The notes: generated by a model from the letters alone, not told the origin. Counted from the stretch's first letter, positions 48,640 through 57,971 are shown. The stretch: DNA of 64,000 bases from an uncultured bacterium (GCA_900549855.1 URPS01000002.1:22122-86121), one strand, 5' to 3'. Translations and numbers: made by a program.

Positions 48640-49995
48640 TTAGACAACTTCTATAATGTGTGTTGGTTTATCTTTTACTGCGATTTTACTGCTTAATCCA
48701 ACACCAACAACCCATAAAATTTCTGTCCCTGATGTCAATAACAAAATAGCATCTCTATTGTGACGTGGCACCCCTTTTGAGTTTAAATATTTTTTCAATT
48801 TCATCGTGCCAGACATGCCAAAAGGGCTTATTGTATCGCCGTCTTTTCTATTTCGGATCTCCAAAGGAAATTTCACATTTGATAAATCTACATAAGCAAA
48901 TTTTGATGTAGATTCTGGAAAAACAAACAAATCATTTTCAACAAATTTACTAATTCTAAGAGTTTGTTTGCCAATATGATATTCACCTTCACCATCAACA
49001 CTTATATTTAGTTCAGTCGGCAAATTCTCATTATGATTTCTTGGTGGAATAACTTCTACAATTTTTTCGTCTGCATAAAGCCAAAGAGCAGTTGCTAAAG
49101 ATTTTGTACTACCATTCTTGCGCACAATATTATCTTCTAAAAACTCATAAATTTCTTTAATTTTCTTGTTGTCATAATCCAAACCTAAATTCTGAATATA
49201 TTCGTGCAACAATCTTAATTTTACAGCCTTAGAAAGTTTTTTGTATTCATCCGACAAAATTTTATCACCATTAAATATGCGTTTTTTTATTGGAGTTAGA
49301 TACTCTTCTATTATATCGTTATCACTCTTTGCAATTTCTGACAAAACATTAATTGCGTCTTTTACATTAGGATTTATTTTCTCCAATGCAGGAATTACGT
49401 TCAACCTTAGATAATTTCTTCGATATACAGTGTTTGAATTGGATGAATCATTGTTTGGTGCAAGATTATTTTCTGAGCAATAATCCAGAATTTCACATCT
49501 TTTTGTTTCTAAAAGTGGACGATAAAAGAATCCTCGTCGCTCTGCAATCCCTTTTAAACCTACAATACCGGTACCTTTTACAATTCTGTATAAAAGTGTT
49601 TCAGCATTATCATCATAATTATGAGCCGTAAAAACTGCATCTGCATCATATTCTTCATACGCTTCTTCAAAGAATTCATAACGTGCGATTCTTGCATCAT
49701 TTTCTGTTTTTTTGATATTTTTAGAAGCGGTTTTTGTATAAAATTCTACTCCCTTAGCGCTTGCAAAAATACGACAAACCTCTTGTTCTCGCAAAGATTC
49801 TTCACCACGCCAATTGTGATTAAAGTGAGCAGCTATGACATTCAAGTCATAAAAATCAGGCAATTCTTTTATTTTAGATAAAATATCTAAAAGACACATA
49901 GAGTCAAAACCGCCTGAAAATCCTACAATCACAGTCTTATCCTGCAAATTATATTTTTTAAGAAATTCAGCTACTCTATTTATAATTTCTTGCAT
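48640..49995 (-). CDS. tilS: tRNA(Ile)-lysidine synthetase TilS
   Basis: A protein of 451 residues with the PP-loop VGFSGGFDSMCLL, HFNHNWRGEES, and TAHNYDDNAETLLYRIVKGTG. The C-terminal TilS domain includes LEIRNRKDGDTISPFGM. It modifies C34 of tRNA-Ile(CAU) to lysidine so that it reads AUA, a codon common in AT-rich genes. It lies 7 bases after the ClpN-repeat gene and ahead of hpt, in one operon. Confidence 0.95.
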   Translation of the reverse strand: MQEIINRVAEFLKKYNLQDKTVIVGFSGGFDSMCLLDILSKIKELPDFYDLNVIAAHFNHNWRGEESLREQEVCRIFASAKGVEFYTKTASKNIKKTENDARIARYEFFEEAYEEYDADAVFTAHNYDDNAETLLYRIVKGTGIVGLKGIAERRGFFYRPLLETKRCEILDYCSENNLAPNNDSSNSNTVYRRNYLRLNVIPALEKINPNVKDAINVLSEIAKSDNDIIEEYLTPIKKRIFNGDKILSDEYKKLSKAVKLRLLHEYIQNLGLDYDNKKIKEIYEFLEDNIVRKNGSTKSLATALWLYADEKIVEVIPPRNHNENLPTELNISVDGEGEYHIGKQTLRISKFVENDLFVFPESTSKFAYVDLSNVKFPLEIRNRKDGDTISPFGMSGTMKLKKYLNSKGVPRHNRDAILLLTSGTEILWVVGVGLSSKIAVKDKPTHIIEVV

Positions 49996-50002
49996 AACAA
50001 AA

Positions 50003-51355
50003 CTAATTATCCAATCTGTTATTTCTTGCCTGAATACCGTGTCTGATTTCTACGGCATCAACACCTAATTGATCAAGCGCTTTCATAGCTAAAGACTCAG
50101 GTTCATCAATAATAGCTAACAATAAATCCACAGCCTCAATTTTTTGTTTGTTGGATTTTTTTGCAGATATCCAAGCTTTTTCCAAAACTTTCTTGGCACG
50201 CTTTGTAAACACAATTTCTTTATCAAAATACTCGTTACCATATCCTACAAGATTTTCGACAACAAGTCTTGCATCTTTCATTGTAATTTCTAAATCATTC
50301 AGAACTTCAAATGCAATACTTGTACCTTCAGCTATAATACCAAGCAAGAACATTTCTGTTCCGACTATATTACGTCCGATTCTTCTGGCTTCTTCTTTCG
50401 CAAGTTTCATTATTGTAAGAGTTTCCGGCATTTGTTTTTCGATCGGTTTTAAAATATCTTCTGACATTTTTTCACCATTAATACCAAGTTCTTTAATAAT
50501 ATCGTAAGCTAAACCACGCTTTGTTTTAAGAACACTTAGCACTATATGTTCCGGAGTTATGACAGAAGAACCGAGCTCTTTTGCTGTTTGCAATGCAGAG
50601 TTCATCACAAGAAAAGCATTTGGAGTAAAAATAATTTTCTTACCTTCATACTCGGACTGTCTTGATTTCTGTTCCGCAAGCTTTTTCTCAAAAATATCAG
50701 AATCTAAGCCATACTTATGAATAGTATTTACTAAATCTGTATCATTTGATTCCAGAATTGATGCCATAATCTGTTCTGTACCAAGAATCTCATATCCTGC
50801 TGCAGAGAGTTTTGAAACAGCTCTATCAAAAACATCGGCAAGAGCTTCTCCTTCATAAACCGATTCAAAAGAACTGTTTTTATCGTCATCTTCTTCTGCT
50901 TCAGGATGCTCTAAGCGCTTAATCTTTTTTTGTACAAGCTTTGTCAAAATGTCTTTTGCGTTGTATACATCAAAATTAAACTTAGCTAAGATATCTTGGA
51001 TGTTAGAATTTTTCTCCGTTATAACTGCAAGAAAAATATGTTCAAACAAAATATTCGTATTACCGGATTTGCTTGCCAAATCCAATGTATGTTTCAATAT
51101 ATCTTTAAAAGAATGGCTAAAAGGAATATATTCATATACTTTACTACTTCCTTTTATGTATTCAGATACAGCATCTTTAACCGCTTCCGGAGTAACACCA
51201 TACATTCTGAATAATTTTAAAGAAACACCTTTAGCTTCTTCTACTAACGCTAAAAGAAGATGTTCCGGCATGACCTCGGTACATCCGGAAATCTTTGCAA
51301 GATTTTGTGATTCTGAAACTACATTAACAGCCTTTTCGGTAAAACGTTCAAACAA
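50003..51355 (-). CDS. protein of three tandem ClpC-type N-domains, no ATPase domain
   Basis: A protein of 450 residues starting at TTG just after the DUF1292 stop, with GAGGAA upstream. Three copies of the double-repeat Clp N-domain follow one another. They begin at about residue 1 (MFERFTEKAVNVVSESQNLA, MPEHLLLALVEEAKGVS), 175 (VFDRAVSKLSAAGYEILGTEQIMAS) and 310 (MKLAKEEARRIGRNIVGTEMFLLGI). The third is very close to the N-domain of ClpC. No Walker motif exists anywhere. In ClpC this domain binds adaptors and substrates; a free chain of three could act as adaptor, decoy or substrate receptor. It is co-transcribed with ruvX, DUF1292 and tilS. A broken clpC is unlikely, since no AAA+ remnant follows and the frame is clean. 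Confidence 0.82.
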   Translation of the reverse strand: MFERFTEKAVNVVSESQNLAKISGCTEVMPEHLLLALVEEAKGVSLKLFRMYGVTPEAVKDAVSEYIKGSSKVYEYIPFSHSFKDILKHTLDLASKSGNTNILFEHIFLAVITEKNSNIQDILAKFNFDVYNAKDILTKLVQKKIKRLEHPEAEEDDDKNSSFESVYEGEALADVFDRAVSKLSAAGYEILGTEQIMASILESNDTDLVNTIHKYGLDSDIFEKKLAEQKSRQSEYEGKKIIFTPNAFLVMNSALQTAKELGSSVITPEHIVLSVLKTKRGLAYDIIKELGINGEKMSEDILKPIEKQMPETLTIMKLAKEEARRIGRNIVGTEMFLLGIIAEGTSIAFEVLNDLEITMKDARLVVENLVGYGNEYFDKEIVFTKRAKKVLEKAWISAKKSNKQKIEAVDLLLAIIDEPESLAMKALDQLGVDAVEIRHGIQARNNRLDN

Positions 51356-51357
51356 AT

Positions 51358-51645
51358 TTATTCTTCCTCTTCGTCTTCTAAAGATTCAATATAAGCACAA
51401 ACTCGTTGGAATTCTGCTTCATCTTCGATATTTTGGAAATATCCGTCATCTTCGCTTTCTTCAATATATTCCATAACAATAACTTCTGCTTCTTCACCAT
51501 TTTCATCTTCTGATAGAGGCAATAGCAAAGCATATGTTTTGTCTTCAAAATCTATTACATCATAAATTTCGCATTTTTCAGTTGTACCATCTTCGCCAAC
51601 GATTTCAACATATTGTTGTTCTAATTCTTGATTTTCTTCGCTCAT
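51358..51645 (-). CDS. DUF1292 family acidic protein
   Basis: About 95 residues, highly acidic, from the ATG at 51645 with AGGGAA about 8 bases upstream. It has the DUF1292 pattern (VEIVGEDGTTEKCEIYDVI, YALLLPLSEDENGEEAEVIVMEY). In Firmicutes this family is encoded beside ruvX (the yrrK/yrzB arrangement), as here. Function unknown. It is followed by the triple ClpN gene with 2 bases between stop and start, suggesting coupled translation. Confidence 0.88.
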   Translation of the reverse strand: MSEENQELEQQYVEIVGEDGTTEKCEIYDVIDFEDKTYALLLPLSEDENGEEAEVIVMEYIEESEDDGYFQNIEDEAEFQRVCAYIESLEDEEEE

Positions 51646-51647
51646 AA

Positions 51648-52046
51648 TCATTTCCCTAAATATTGTTCTAATATCACACAGGCACTTTCTATATCGACAA
51701 GTCCCTTATTTTTTCTAAAATCAACCTTTCTTCTGCGCAATCTTTCTTCCGCTTCTTCAGAGGTTAATCTTTCATCTTCTAATATTATATCAAAACCAAG
51801 TAATTTTTGTGAAAAATCTATACAATTTTGAGCTTGAAAGCCAAAAGTCCCGTCCATATTGACTGGAACACCTACCACAATCTTCTCAACTCGGTTTTCT
51901 TTTGCAATTTTTGTAATTTCTTCTATCGCTTTTTTTTCAGGTTCTCTTGGTATACACACACTTGGAATAGCAATCACTTGTAAATAATCACTCAGTGCAA
52001 CTCCTATTCTTTTTGTACCGACATCAAGTGCCATAATTTTATTCAT
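51648..52046 (-). CDS. ruvX: RuvX/YqgF, putative pre-16S rRNA nuclease
   Basis: About 132 residues from the ATG at 52046, preceded by GGTGGG. RNase-H-like fold motifs are MALDVGTKRIGVALSD, VEKIVVGVPVNMDGTFG and LEDERLTSEEAEERL. It is an RNase H superfamily nuclease implicated in 16S rRNA 5'-end maturation; the older Holliday-junction resolvase label is less certain. The start overlaps the 3' end of the upstream HEAT-like gene by 8 bases. Confidence 0.92.
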   Translation of the reverse strand: MNKIMALDVGTKRIGVALSDYLQVIAIPSVCIPREPEKKAIEEITKIAKENRVEKIVVGVPVNMDGTFGFQAQNCIDFSQKLLGFDIILEDERLTSEEAEERLRRRKVDFRKNKGLVDIESACVILEQYLGK

Positions 52047-53634
52047 TATCAACCCACCTTGCTTCTATACTTGATATTATCATATCAAGCTGCAAAAGTT
52101 TAAAATCTTTGTCGTTTTCTTGATTTCTTTTCTCAAATATATTTGAGGCTTTGCGTTGATTTTTTACAATATAACGTTTTCCAACATAATATTCATAAAT
52201 ACTTTTTCTTAAAATATTGGTTAAAAAGCTATAATTAGAATTCAAAGAATAAAATACTTGTGCTAATTCTTTATCGCCTTTAAGCATTCTTAAATATGCT
52301 GCAATATTAAATGTTATTAATTTATATGCCAACTCTTGTGCATTATAAATACTATCAAAATTATCTGCAACAAATTTGTCCAAATCCACATTGAAATTAT
52401 TAGACTTGTATTCTGCGGAGAGTTTGTCTATAAAATTCTTAAATTCTTCAGATGTTATTTCATCAAAAAACCAATTTTGCACATAATCACTCAAGCACAA
52501 TTTATCTATATCTTTTTGATTCAATTCTCTTTTTTCTAAGTATATTTGAGGTTTTTCAGGTTCTACATCAAGAAGGATGCTCTGCCAGCAAATATATTCA
52601 TAAGGAATTGGTTCATCATTTGTATGCGAACTTTCTTCTGCTTGTTCTAACAAATATCTTGCGACACTTGCATTAATTTCATATTTTTCTTGATAATTAT
52701 AAAATTTATCAACAATCTTATAAAAATCTTTTTCTGTCATAGAATTAAAGCCAAAGGAATCCAGTATTCCATATCTTGGATTGATTACAATTGCAAGGAA
52801 TTGCAAAGTTTTGTTTGCTCTAATTCTAGAAAATATAATTGCCATATTGCCATGACCATCAGGAAAAGATGTATAAATCTTAAATGGCTTGGATTCTCTC
52901 AAAATATTTTTATAAAATTCTTCCGTATTGTCAACTCTTATACCGGACATTTTTAATTCTGATAACGCTTTATTAATTTTGCCTTGAATACTTTCCGGTG
53001 CAAACTTTTTAGCACTCTCTAAAGCATGATAAGCAAGTTGAGATTTTGAACGACCAAGAATTTCTAATGCTGCAACACCAACCTCATTATTTATATAAAA
53101 TAAAAATACCGGAATTAAGATATTAGCCAAAGCATCATACGCATAATCTTCTTCCAACGATTTTATTAAAAGAATTTTGTCACTATCACTAATTGCATTT
53201 AAAAAATCCATAAAATCAATTTGTGCTTCCGGATTCATTATTGCAGTATCCAAAAGTTGTTTTGTTTCTTTATTAATAAGTTCGTTAAACTGTTCAAAAT
53301 ATCCGCTTATTACTTCGTAGTCGATTTTATTTCCCAAATCTTTTAACATATTAAATGCAATCATTTTTATGTGGTCATTGTATTCGGGCGCTTTTATTAC
53401 GTTCCATAATTCGTCATTAAGAGTTTCTTTATCAATAAGTTCCATTAAAAGCCAACAAATCATTACAGCTTTTTGCTCATTAGCACTTACAAGTTCTCTT
53501 ATCAAAATATCAAGAACAGTTTTTTTATCCTCAATATTTTTCAAGTCTGTAATTAAAGCTGCTTGCGGTTGATTTGATGTCATTAATGCTGTTAAGGTAG
53601 CTAAAATTTCTGCTTTTATTTGAATTTTATTCAT
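52039..53634 (-). CDS. hypothetical protein with HEAT-like helical repeats, 531 aa
   Basis: Residues 1-240 are predicted to be stacked helices resembling HEAT repeats (IRELVSANEQKAVMICWLL, MIAFNMLKDLGNKIDYEVI, GVAALEILGRSKSQLAYHA). The middle has a mixed alpha/beta part (FPDGHGNMAIIFSRIRAN, LQFLAIVINPRYGILDSFG), and the end is helical again. No catalytic motif, signal or membrane helix seen. Its place between the lone ClpX-type zinc finger and ruvX suggests a shared transcript and possibly a scaffold role. Not a family I can name. Confidence 0.7.
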   Translation of the reverse strand: MNKIQIKAEILATLTALMTSNQPQAALITDLKNIEDKKTVLDILIRELVSANEQKAVMICWLLMELIDKETLNDELWNVIKAPEYNDHIKMIAFNMLKDLGNKIDYEVISGYFEQFNELINKETKQLLDTAIMNPEAQIDFMDFLNAISDSDKILLIKSLEEDYAYDALANILIPVFLFYINNEVGVAALEILGRSKSQLAYHALESAKKFAPESIQGKINKALSELKMSGIRVDNTEEFYKNILRESKPFKIYTSFPDGHGNMAIIFSRIRANKTLQFLAIVINPRYGILDSFGFNSMTEKDFYKIVDKFYNYQEKYEINASVARYLLEQAEESSHTNDEPIPYEYICWQSILLDVEPEKPQIYLEKRELNQKDIDKLCLSDYVQNWFFDEITSEEFKNFIDKLSAEYKSNNFNVDLDKFVADNFDSIYNAQELAYKLITFNIAAYLRMLKGDKELAQVFYSLNSNYSFLTNILRKSIYEYYVGKRYIVKNQRKASNIFEKRNQENDKDFKLLQLDMIISSIEARWVDNE

Positions 53635-53683
53635 AAAACCTCTATTTTATTTAAACGGGAAGTTACACCTACTATATAATATC

Positions 53684-53950
53684 TTATCTTGCTTTACCCC
53701 AAAATGCGTCTAAAATTTGTTGAGCTTCTGCCGATAACATTCTATCATTCAAGATTAAATACTGAACTGCAATCATCGTACATTCAGAACAAATATTAAC
53801 TCCGGGACCTTTAACCATTTTTAAAACTTCTGTGTTTGGTCTGCCACAAAAACTGCAATAAACAGGTTCTTGCATACTTTCATGGTGATGATGTTCTTCT
53901 GTTGTTTTTTTTGTTCTCTTTCCCAACTTTATGACTTTTTCGTCTGACAT
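53684..53950 (-). CDS. stand-alone ClpX-type C4 zinc-finger protein, 88 aa
   Basis: The protein is essentially the ClpX zinc-binding domain: CSFCGRPNTEVLKMVKGPGVNICSECT gives the C-x2-C ... C-x2-C ligands, followed by one helix (AEAQQILDAFWGKAR). The N-terminus is basic and has a HHHH run (EEHHHHES). There is no AAA+ part. In ClpX this domain dimerises and binds adaptors such as SspB and some substrates, so the protein could bind Clp adaptors or act as a regulator. A full clpX with a similar domain is 8 kb away. Confidence 0.88.
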   Translation of the reverse strand: MSDEKVIKLGKRTKKTTEEHHHHESMQEPVYCSFCGRPNTEVLKMVKGPGVNICSECTMIAVQYLILNDRMLSAEAQQILDAFWGKAR

Positions 53951-54010
53951 GTCCCTCTCCTTATTTCTACTTGATTTTAACCTAAAAGAAAGGTTTGCGC
54001 AAGATAATCA

Positions 54011-54784
54011 CTATGGTTTTGAAGCGTACAATTCTTTACGGAAATTTTTAATATTTTCGGCTTCTTTTTTATAATTATCTGATTTCAAGATTAAATCAAT
54101 ATTTTTATCAAGCTCTGTTACTACATCCTTAATATTTTCACCATTCATAACTATCATATCATTAGCCATCTCTGTATTTGACAAAGCCAATCTTGTCGTA
54201 TCTCTAAAACCAGATGATGCTAATTTTTGCGCTAATTCATTATGCTCAATATTTTTACATAAAGCTTGTGCAACAAGCATTGGTGCATGAGAAATTAAAG
54301 CAACTGCCTTATCGTGCTCTTGCGGAGTTGTCATAACTGTAGTCGCACCAAGGTTTTTAATAACTTTTTTAAGAATTTCAAAATCTTCCAGAGAAGTATC
54401 GTTTTTTGGAGTTATCGCCCATGTTGCACCGTCAAACAATTCCGGAAAAGAATGCTCCCATCCGCTATGTTCTGTTCCTGCCATCGGATGAGATGGAATA
54501 AATTTGAATTTGTAAGATTTATGCGACACAAATTCTTTTAAGCTACAAACATCGGTAACAATTGTATTTTCGTCTAAATAATTTTCTAATTTGTCCAATA
54601 TTTCCAAAGTTTTGTTCATCGGAGTGCAAACAAATACAACGTTACACCCTTGTAAAATTTCATATTCAGAACATATATTGTCCTCTTTTACAGAACGAGA
54701 AACACCAACGACCTCATACATGTGGCGTGCTTTCTTAAATATAGAACCGCCAATTAAACCTAAACCAATAACTCCAATTTTCAT
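54011..54784 (-). CDS. tyrA: prephenate dehydrogenase
   Basis: A protein of 257 residues. The Rossmann motif GVIGLGLIGGSIF is at the start; FVCTPMNKTLEILDKLE, TDVCSLKEFV and SHPMAGTEHSGWEHSF hold substrate-site residues typical of TyrA. It oxidises prephenate or arogenate on the way to tyrosine. Size fits a stand-alone dehydrogenase without ACT or chorismate-mutase domains. The gene abuts proA with no gap, so the two are co-transcribed. Confidence 0.92.
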   Translation of the reverse strand: MKIGVIGLGLIGGSIFKKARHMYEVVGVSRSVKEDNICSEYEILQGCNVVFVCTPMNKTLEILDKLENYLDENTIVTDVCSLKEFVSHKSYKFKFIPSHPMAGTEHSGWEHSFPELFDGATWAITPKNDTSLEDFEILKKVIKNLGATTVMTTPQEHDKAVALISHAPMLVAQALCKNIEHNELAQKLASSGFRDTTRLALSNTEMANDMIVMNGENIKDVVTELDKNIDLILKSDNYKKEAENIKNFRKELYASKP

Positions 54785-56041
54785 TTATAAATCCTTATGA
54801 TTAAATTTTTTCACACCCTCAACATAGTCTTTTACTATGTCGCCATTACCTTCCAAATTATATTTATATATTGTTAAACCTTCTAATCCTACAGGGCCTC
54901 TGGCATGGGTTTTAGCGGTAGAAATTCCGACTTCTGCACCAAAACCATATCTAAAACCGTCTGCAAATCTTGTTGAAACATTGTGATAAACTCCTGCAGA
55001 GTCAACTGCATTCATAAATATTTTTGCATTCTTCTCGTCTTCTGTAATAATAGATTCTGTATGTCCTGAAGAAAAAGTGTTGATGTGCTCAATCGCATCT
55101 TCAAGAGAATGAACTATTTTGTAAGACAAAATCTTGTCAGAATACTCTTTGTGCCAACTTTCAGGTGTTGCAATAAGTTCTATATCTGCATCTTCTAAAG
55201 CTTTGAGCAGCTCCGTTTCATACTTAAATTCTTTATGAATTAGAATTGTTTCAACTGAATTGCAAGCGCTTGGATACTGAGTCTTAGCGTCTATTATAAT
55301 ACGTTTAGCTTTCTCCAAATCGGCACTTTCATCAACAAAAATGTGACAAATTCCGTCTGCGTGTCCTAAAACCGGAATTTTAGTATTTTCTTTAACAAAT
55401 TTCACAAGAGAATTTCCGCCACGAGGAATAATTAAATCAATATAACTATCCATTTCTAACATATTTTTAACATCAGCACGTGTAAAAACTTGTGTTAAAA
55501 CATTTTTCGGAAATTCTTTTATTTCATCCAATGCTTCTTGTATTATACTCATGATTTCTTTATTTGTATTAATTGACTCTTTTCCGCCTTTTAAAATAAC
55601 TGCGTTAGAAGATTTAATAGCTAAAGCAGAAATTTGAGAAATTACATCAGGACGTGCTTCGAAAATTATACCTAAAACACCAATTGGGCAGGATTTTTTA
55701 GTCAAAATCAAACCATCATCAAGTTGACGTTTAAGAAGCGTTTTTCCAATTGGATCTTCAAGGTTAGAAATATCTATAATTCCTTGAACCATATCACGCA
55801 TTTTATTTTCATCCAATTTTAAACGATTGAATGTTGATTGGCTTAATGTACCATTTTCAACAAGTGATTTTGCTGCATCCAAGTCCATTTTATTTGCTTC
55901 AAAAATTTTATCTTTGTTTTCTTTAAGTTTTTTTGCAATATTCAAAAGTGCAGAATTCTTTAAGCCAACAGGCAATACTGCCATTTTTTTAGAAGCAACT
56001 TTTGCGTTCTTAGCAAGTTCAATAAATTTATCTTCTTCCAT
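54785..56041 (-). CDS. proA: glutamate-5-semialdehyde dehydrogenase (gamma-glutamyl phosphate reductase)
   Basis: About 418 residues from the ATG at 56041, with AGGA 8 bases upstream. Family motifs are PIGVLGIIFEARPDVISQISAL, LKGGKES, IDLIIPRGGNSLVKFV, the catalytic Cys in YPSACNSVETILIH, and GPVGLEGLTIYKY near the end. It reduces gamma-glutamyl phosphate in proline synthesis. No proB is adjacent. The start overlaps the 3' end of a 73-aa gene. Confidence 0.95.
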   Translation of the reverse strand: MEEDKFIELAKNAKVASKKMAVLPVGLKNSALLNIAKKLKENKDKIFEANKMDLDAAKSLVENGTLSQSTFNRLKLDENKMRDMVQGIIDISNLEDPIGKTLLKRQLDDGLILTKKSCPIGVLGIIFEARPDVISQISALAIKSSNAVILKGGKESINTNKEIMSIIQEALDEIKEFPKNVLTQVFTRADVKNMLEMDSYIDLIIPRGGNSLVKFVKENTKIPVLGHADGICHIFVDESADLEKAKRIIIDAKTQYPSACNSVETILIHKEFKYETELLKALEDADIELIATPESWHKEYSDKILSYKIVHSLEDAIEHINTFSSGHTESIITEDEKNAKIFMNAVDSAGVYHNVSTRFADGFRYGFGAEVGISTAKTHARGPVGLEGLTIYKYNLEGNGDIVKDYVEGVKKFNHKDL

Positions 56042-56249
56042 TTCTATAATCCTCACAGAGTTTGCAATACTGCATTCTTCTTAAATTCACCATTTTAGAA
56101 AACTTCTTTCTAATAAGGTGTTCTTGCAATGACTTTGCTGGTCTTTCATCCAAAACATTTGGCTGCTGTACTATAAAACCGGACAAATTCATAAAAGGCA
56201 CTACATTTCTGTAATCCATATAAGGATTTCTTTTGTATTGCTCGCTCAT
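56028..56249 (-). CDS. small hypothetical protein, 73 aa
   Basis: A very good ribosome binding site (GAGGAG, 5 bases before the ATG) supports this short gene, the first of the proA-tyrA operon. The product is basic and Arg/Tyr-rich (MSEQYKRNPYMDYRNV), with MQYCKLCEDYRNGRR at the end; that lone CxxC pair might bind a metal in a dimer. Its stop overlaps the proA start by 14 bases. No family recognised. Confidence 0.65.
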   Translation of the reverse strand: MSEQYKRNPYMDYRNVVPFMNLSGFIVQQPNVLDERPAKSLQEHLIRKKFSKMVNLRRMQYCKLCEDYRNGRR

Positions 56250-56400
56250 ATATTCTCCTCAAATGTGATAGTCCTTGAAATAATTTTATAAAAAATTCTT
56301 ACTGCTAACAAGGGTTTGTTAATAATAATTTACTTTTAAAATTTTGCTTGAAATTTTTTTATTGTTGATATAGTATAAAAGAACAGGTTAAATATGACTT

Positions 56401-56474
<74 letters not shown>

Positions 56475-56479
56475 TTTTT

Positions 56480-56503
56480 AAAACTCCCTATTGGGAGTTT
56501 TTT
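56480..56503 (+). terminator. terminator after tRNA-Arg
   Basis: AAAACTCCC and GGGAGTTTT form a 9-bp stem with a TATT loop and run into TTTT, 5 bases after the tRNA. Confidence 0.85.
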
Positions 56504-56545
56504 ATTGGGATTCTCACTCCCTTGTTTGCTCTCGCAAACGGGCGT

Positions 56546-56636
56546 TCTACCTCTCACAAAACGTGATATTGAATCACCTTTTGTTCGGTAGAGTCTCCAA
56601 GCGCAAATTTTAAGAACTCATTTCGAGAAGTTTTTA
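56546..56636. repeat. stem-loop plus duplicated tRNA-Arg 3' end
   Basis: An imperfect 47-bp palindrome (56546-56592; TCTACC...GGTAGA outside, ACAAAACGTGAT / ATCACCTTTTGT inside) is followed by CTCCAAGCGCA (56595-56605). That is identical to the last 11 bases of tRNA-Arg, and a second, similar hairpin (GAACTC / GAGAAGTT) follows. It could be an attachment-site remnant or a duplicated tRNA-end/terminator unit. Confidence 0.55.
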
Positions 56637-56663
56637 TTACAAAACTTTTAATCAGATTTCCTT

Positions 56664-57965
56664 CTATAAATTATCAGGTAGTGTAAAGTTTTCATTGTTA
56701 ACTTCTCTTAAGAAATTTGTCCAACTATTATAGTATTCGGCAAGGGCTTGTGTATATCCTATTATAATTGATTTATAAGATTGTTTCATGACGATTAATG
56801 ACGTTATATCAGATTTTCCAGCTTCATAGCTTTTTTTACTTGTTTCAATTAAAGACTCTGAACCTGTAACAATATTTTTTTCATAATGATTAAGATTGTC
56901 AGCAGCTGTTAAAAATCTTTCATAAGCTGCGCTAACGTCCTTCATCGCTTTATTCTGCACAGAAACATATTTTAACTCTGCTTGTTCCAACTTAATTGCA
57001 GCATTTTTTATTTCAGGTGAAAAATTATACAAAAGTGGCAAATTTATCAAATTTGCTTCAATATAAGCTCCATTATTAAAATTGCCAGTTGTACTGTACT
57101 CTCCCGGTTTATAAGCATATCCGCCGGATATTTGTATATCCGGAATACGTTGTCTTGCAACCAGTGTAAGATTTTTCTCGGCTATATCTATTTCTTGTTT
57201 TGAGATTTGAATATCAAATCTATTTGACAAAGCATTTTTTAAAATAGAATCAAATGAAGGAAACTTATACTCAGGAGGCGGAGTCATCATCTCTACGTAG
57301 TTGTTTTCTTCGTCAAAAATATTGTCCATGCTGTCATATTGAACATCATGCGGATCGTTAATTACTTTATTAAATTCCGCAAGTGCTTTTTTTACATTTA
57401 CTCGGGCAGAATTAACCTGAGTTATCATTTGATTTAACGCAATTTCTGCTTGAATCACATCTATATCTGGAGCATGATTATTTTTTACTTTATTTTTTGC
57501 AATTTTTAATAATTCTTCTTGGAGCTCACGTTGTTGCTCTAAAGTAAACAATATAGATTTTGCGGCAACCAAATTGATATACGCTTCTCTTACATCCATT
57601 TTTAAATCAAAAATCGTGTAATCTATATTCTTTTCAACGAGTTTCAAATTTGATTTTGCAAGATTTTTTCGTGCGCTTCTCTTTGCTATTTCAAAATTTT
57701 CACTAAGTCCAAATTGTTTTGGCTCTTCATTTCCTGCAGCACCCATAAAATAAAATGCATCCAGTGTCGGATTCTGTAAACGATTAGCTACTTTGACTTC
57801 ATTTTTTGCAATTGTGCGATTGAGTTTTGTTGCCTGCAAATCAATGTTATTATTCAAAGCTGCTTCAATTGCCTGATTTAAGTATACTTTTTTTGTATCA
57901 TTTATTGCAAAAACAGAAGTTTGTATTGTTATAAAAAATAGTATTATCAAAAATATTTTTTTCAT
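56664..57965 (-). CDS. TolC-family outer-membrane protein
   Basis: A protein of 433 residues with a signal peptide (KKIFLIILFFITIQTSVFA) and two OEP repeats: VYLNQAIEAALNNNIDLQATK with LRTI-like helices, then FDSILKNALSNRFDIQISKQE and a long coiled helix to the end. The conserved VNARLQNPTLDA-like start (VANRLQNPTLDAFYF) is typical of CzcC-type channels. It forms the outer-membrane exit of a tripartite pump. No adaptor or pump gene is adjacent; its operon partners are a response regulator and RmuC. Confidence 0.88.
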   Translation of the reverse strand: MKKIFLIILFFITIQTSVFAINDTKKVYLNQAIEAALNNNIDLQATKLNRTIAKNEVKVANRLQNPTLDAFYFMGAAGNEEPKQFGLSENFEIAKRSARKNLAKSNLKLVEKNIDYTIFDLKMDVREAYINLVAAKSILFTLEQQRELQEELLKIAKNKVKNNHAPDIDVIQAEIALNQMITQVNSARVNVKKALAEFNKVINDPHDVQYDSMDNIFDEENNYVEMMTPPPEYKFPSFDSILKNALSNRFDIQISKQEIDIAEKNLTLVARQRIPDIQISGGYAYKPGEYSTTGNFNNGAYIEANLINLPLLYNFSPEIKNAAIKLEQAELKYVSVQNKAMKDVSAAYERFLTAADNLNHYEKNIVTGSESLIETSKKSYEAGKSDITSLIVMKQSYKSIIIGYTQALAEYYNSWTNFLREVNNENFTLPDNL

Positions 57966-57971
57966 AAAATC

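Noticed and set aside
50003..51355. Frameshifted or decayed clpC
   Set aside because: The reading frame is intact, contains three full N-domains rather than one, and no AAA+ remnant is visible before tilS starts 7 bases later.
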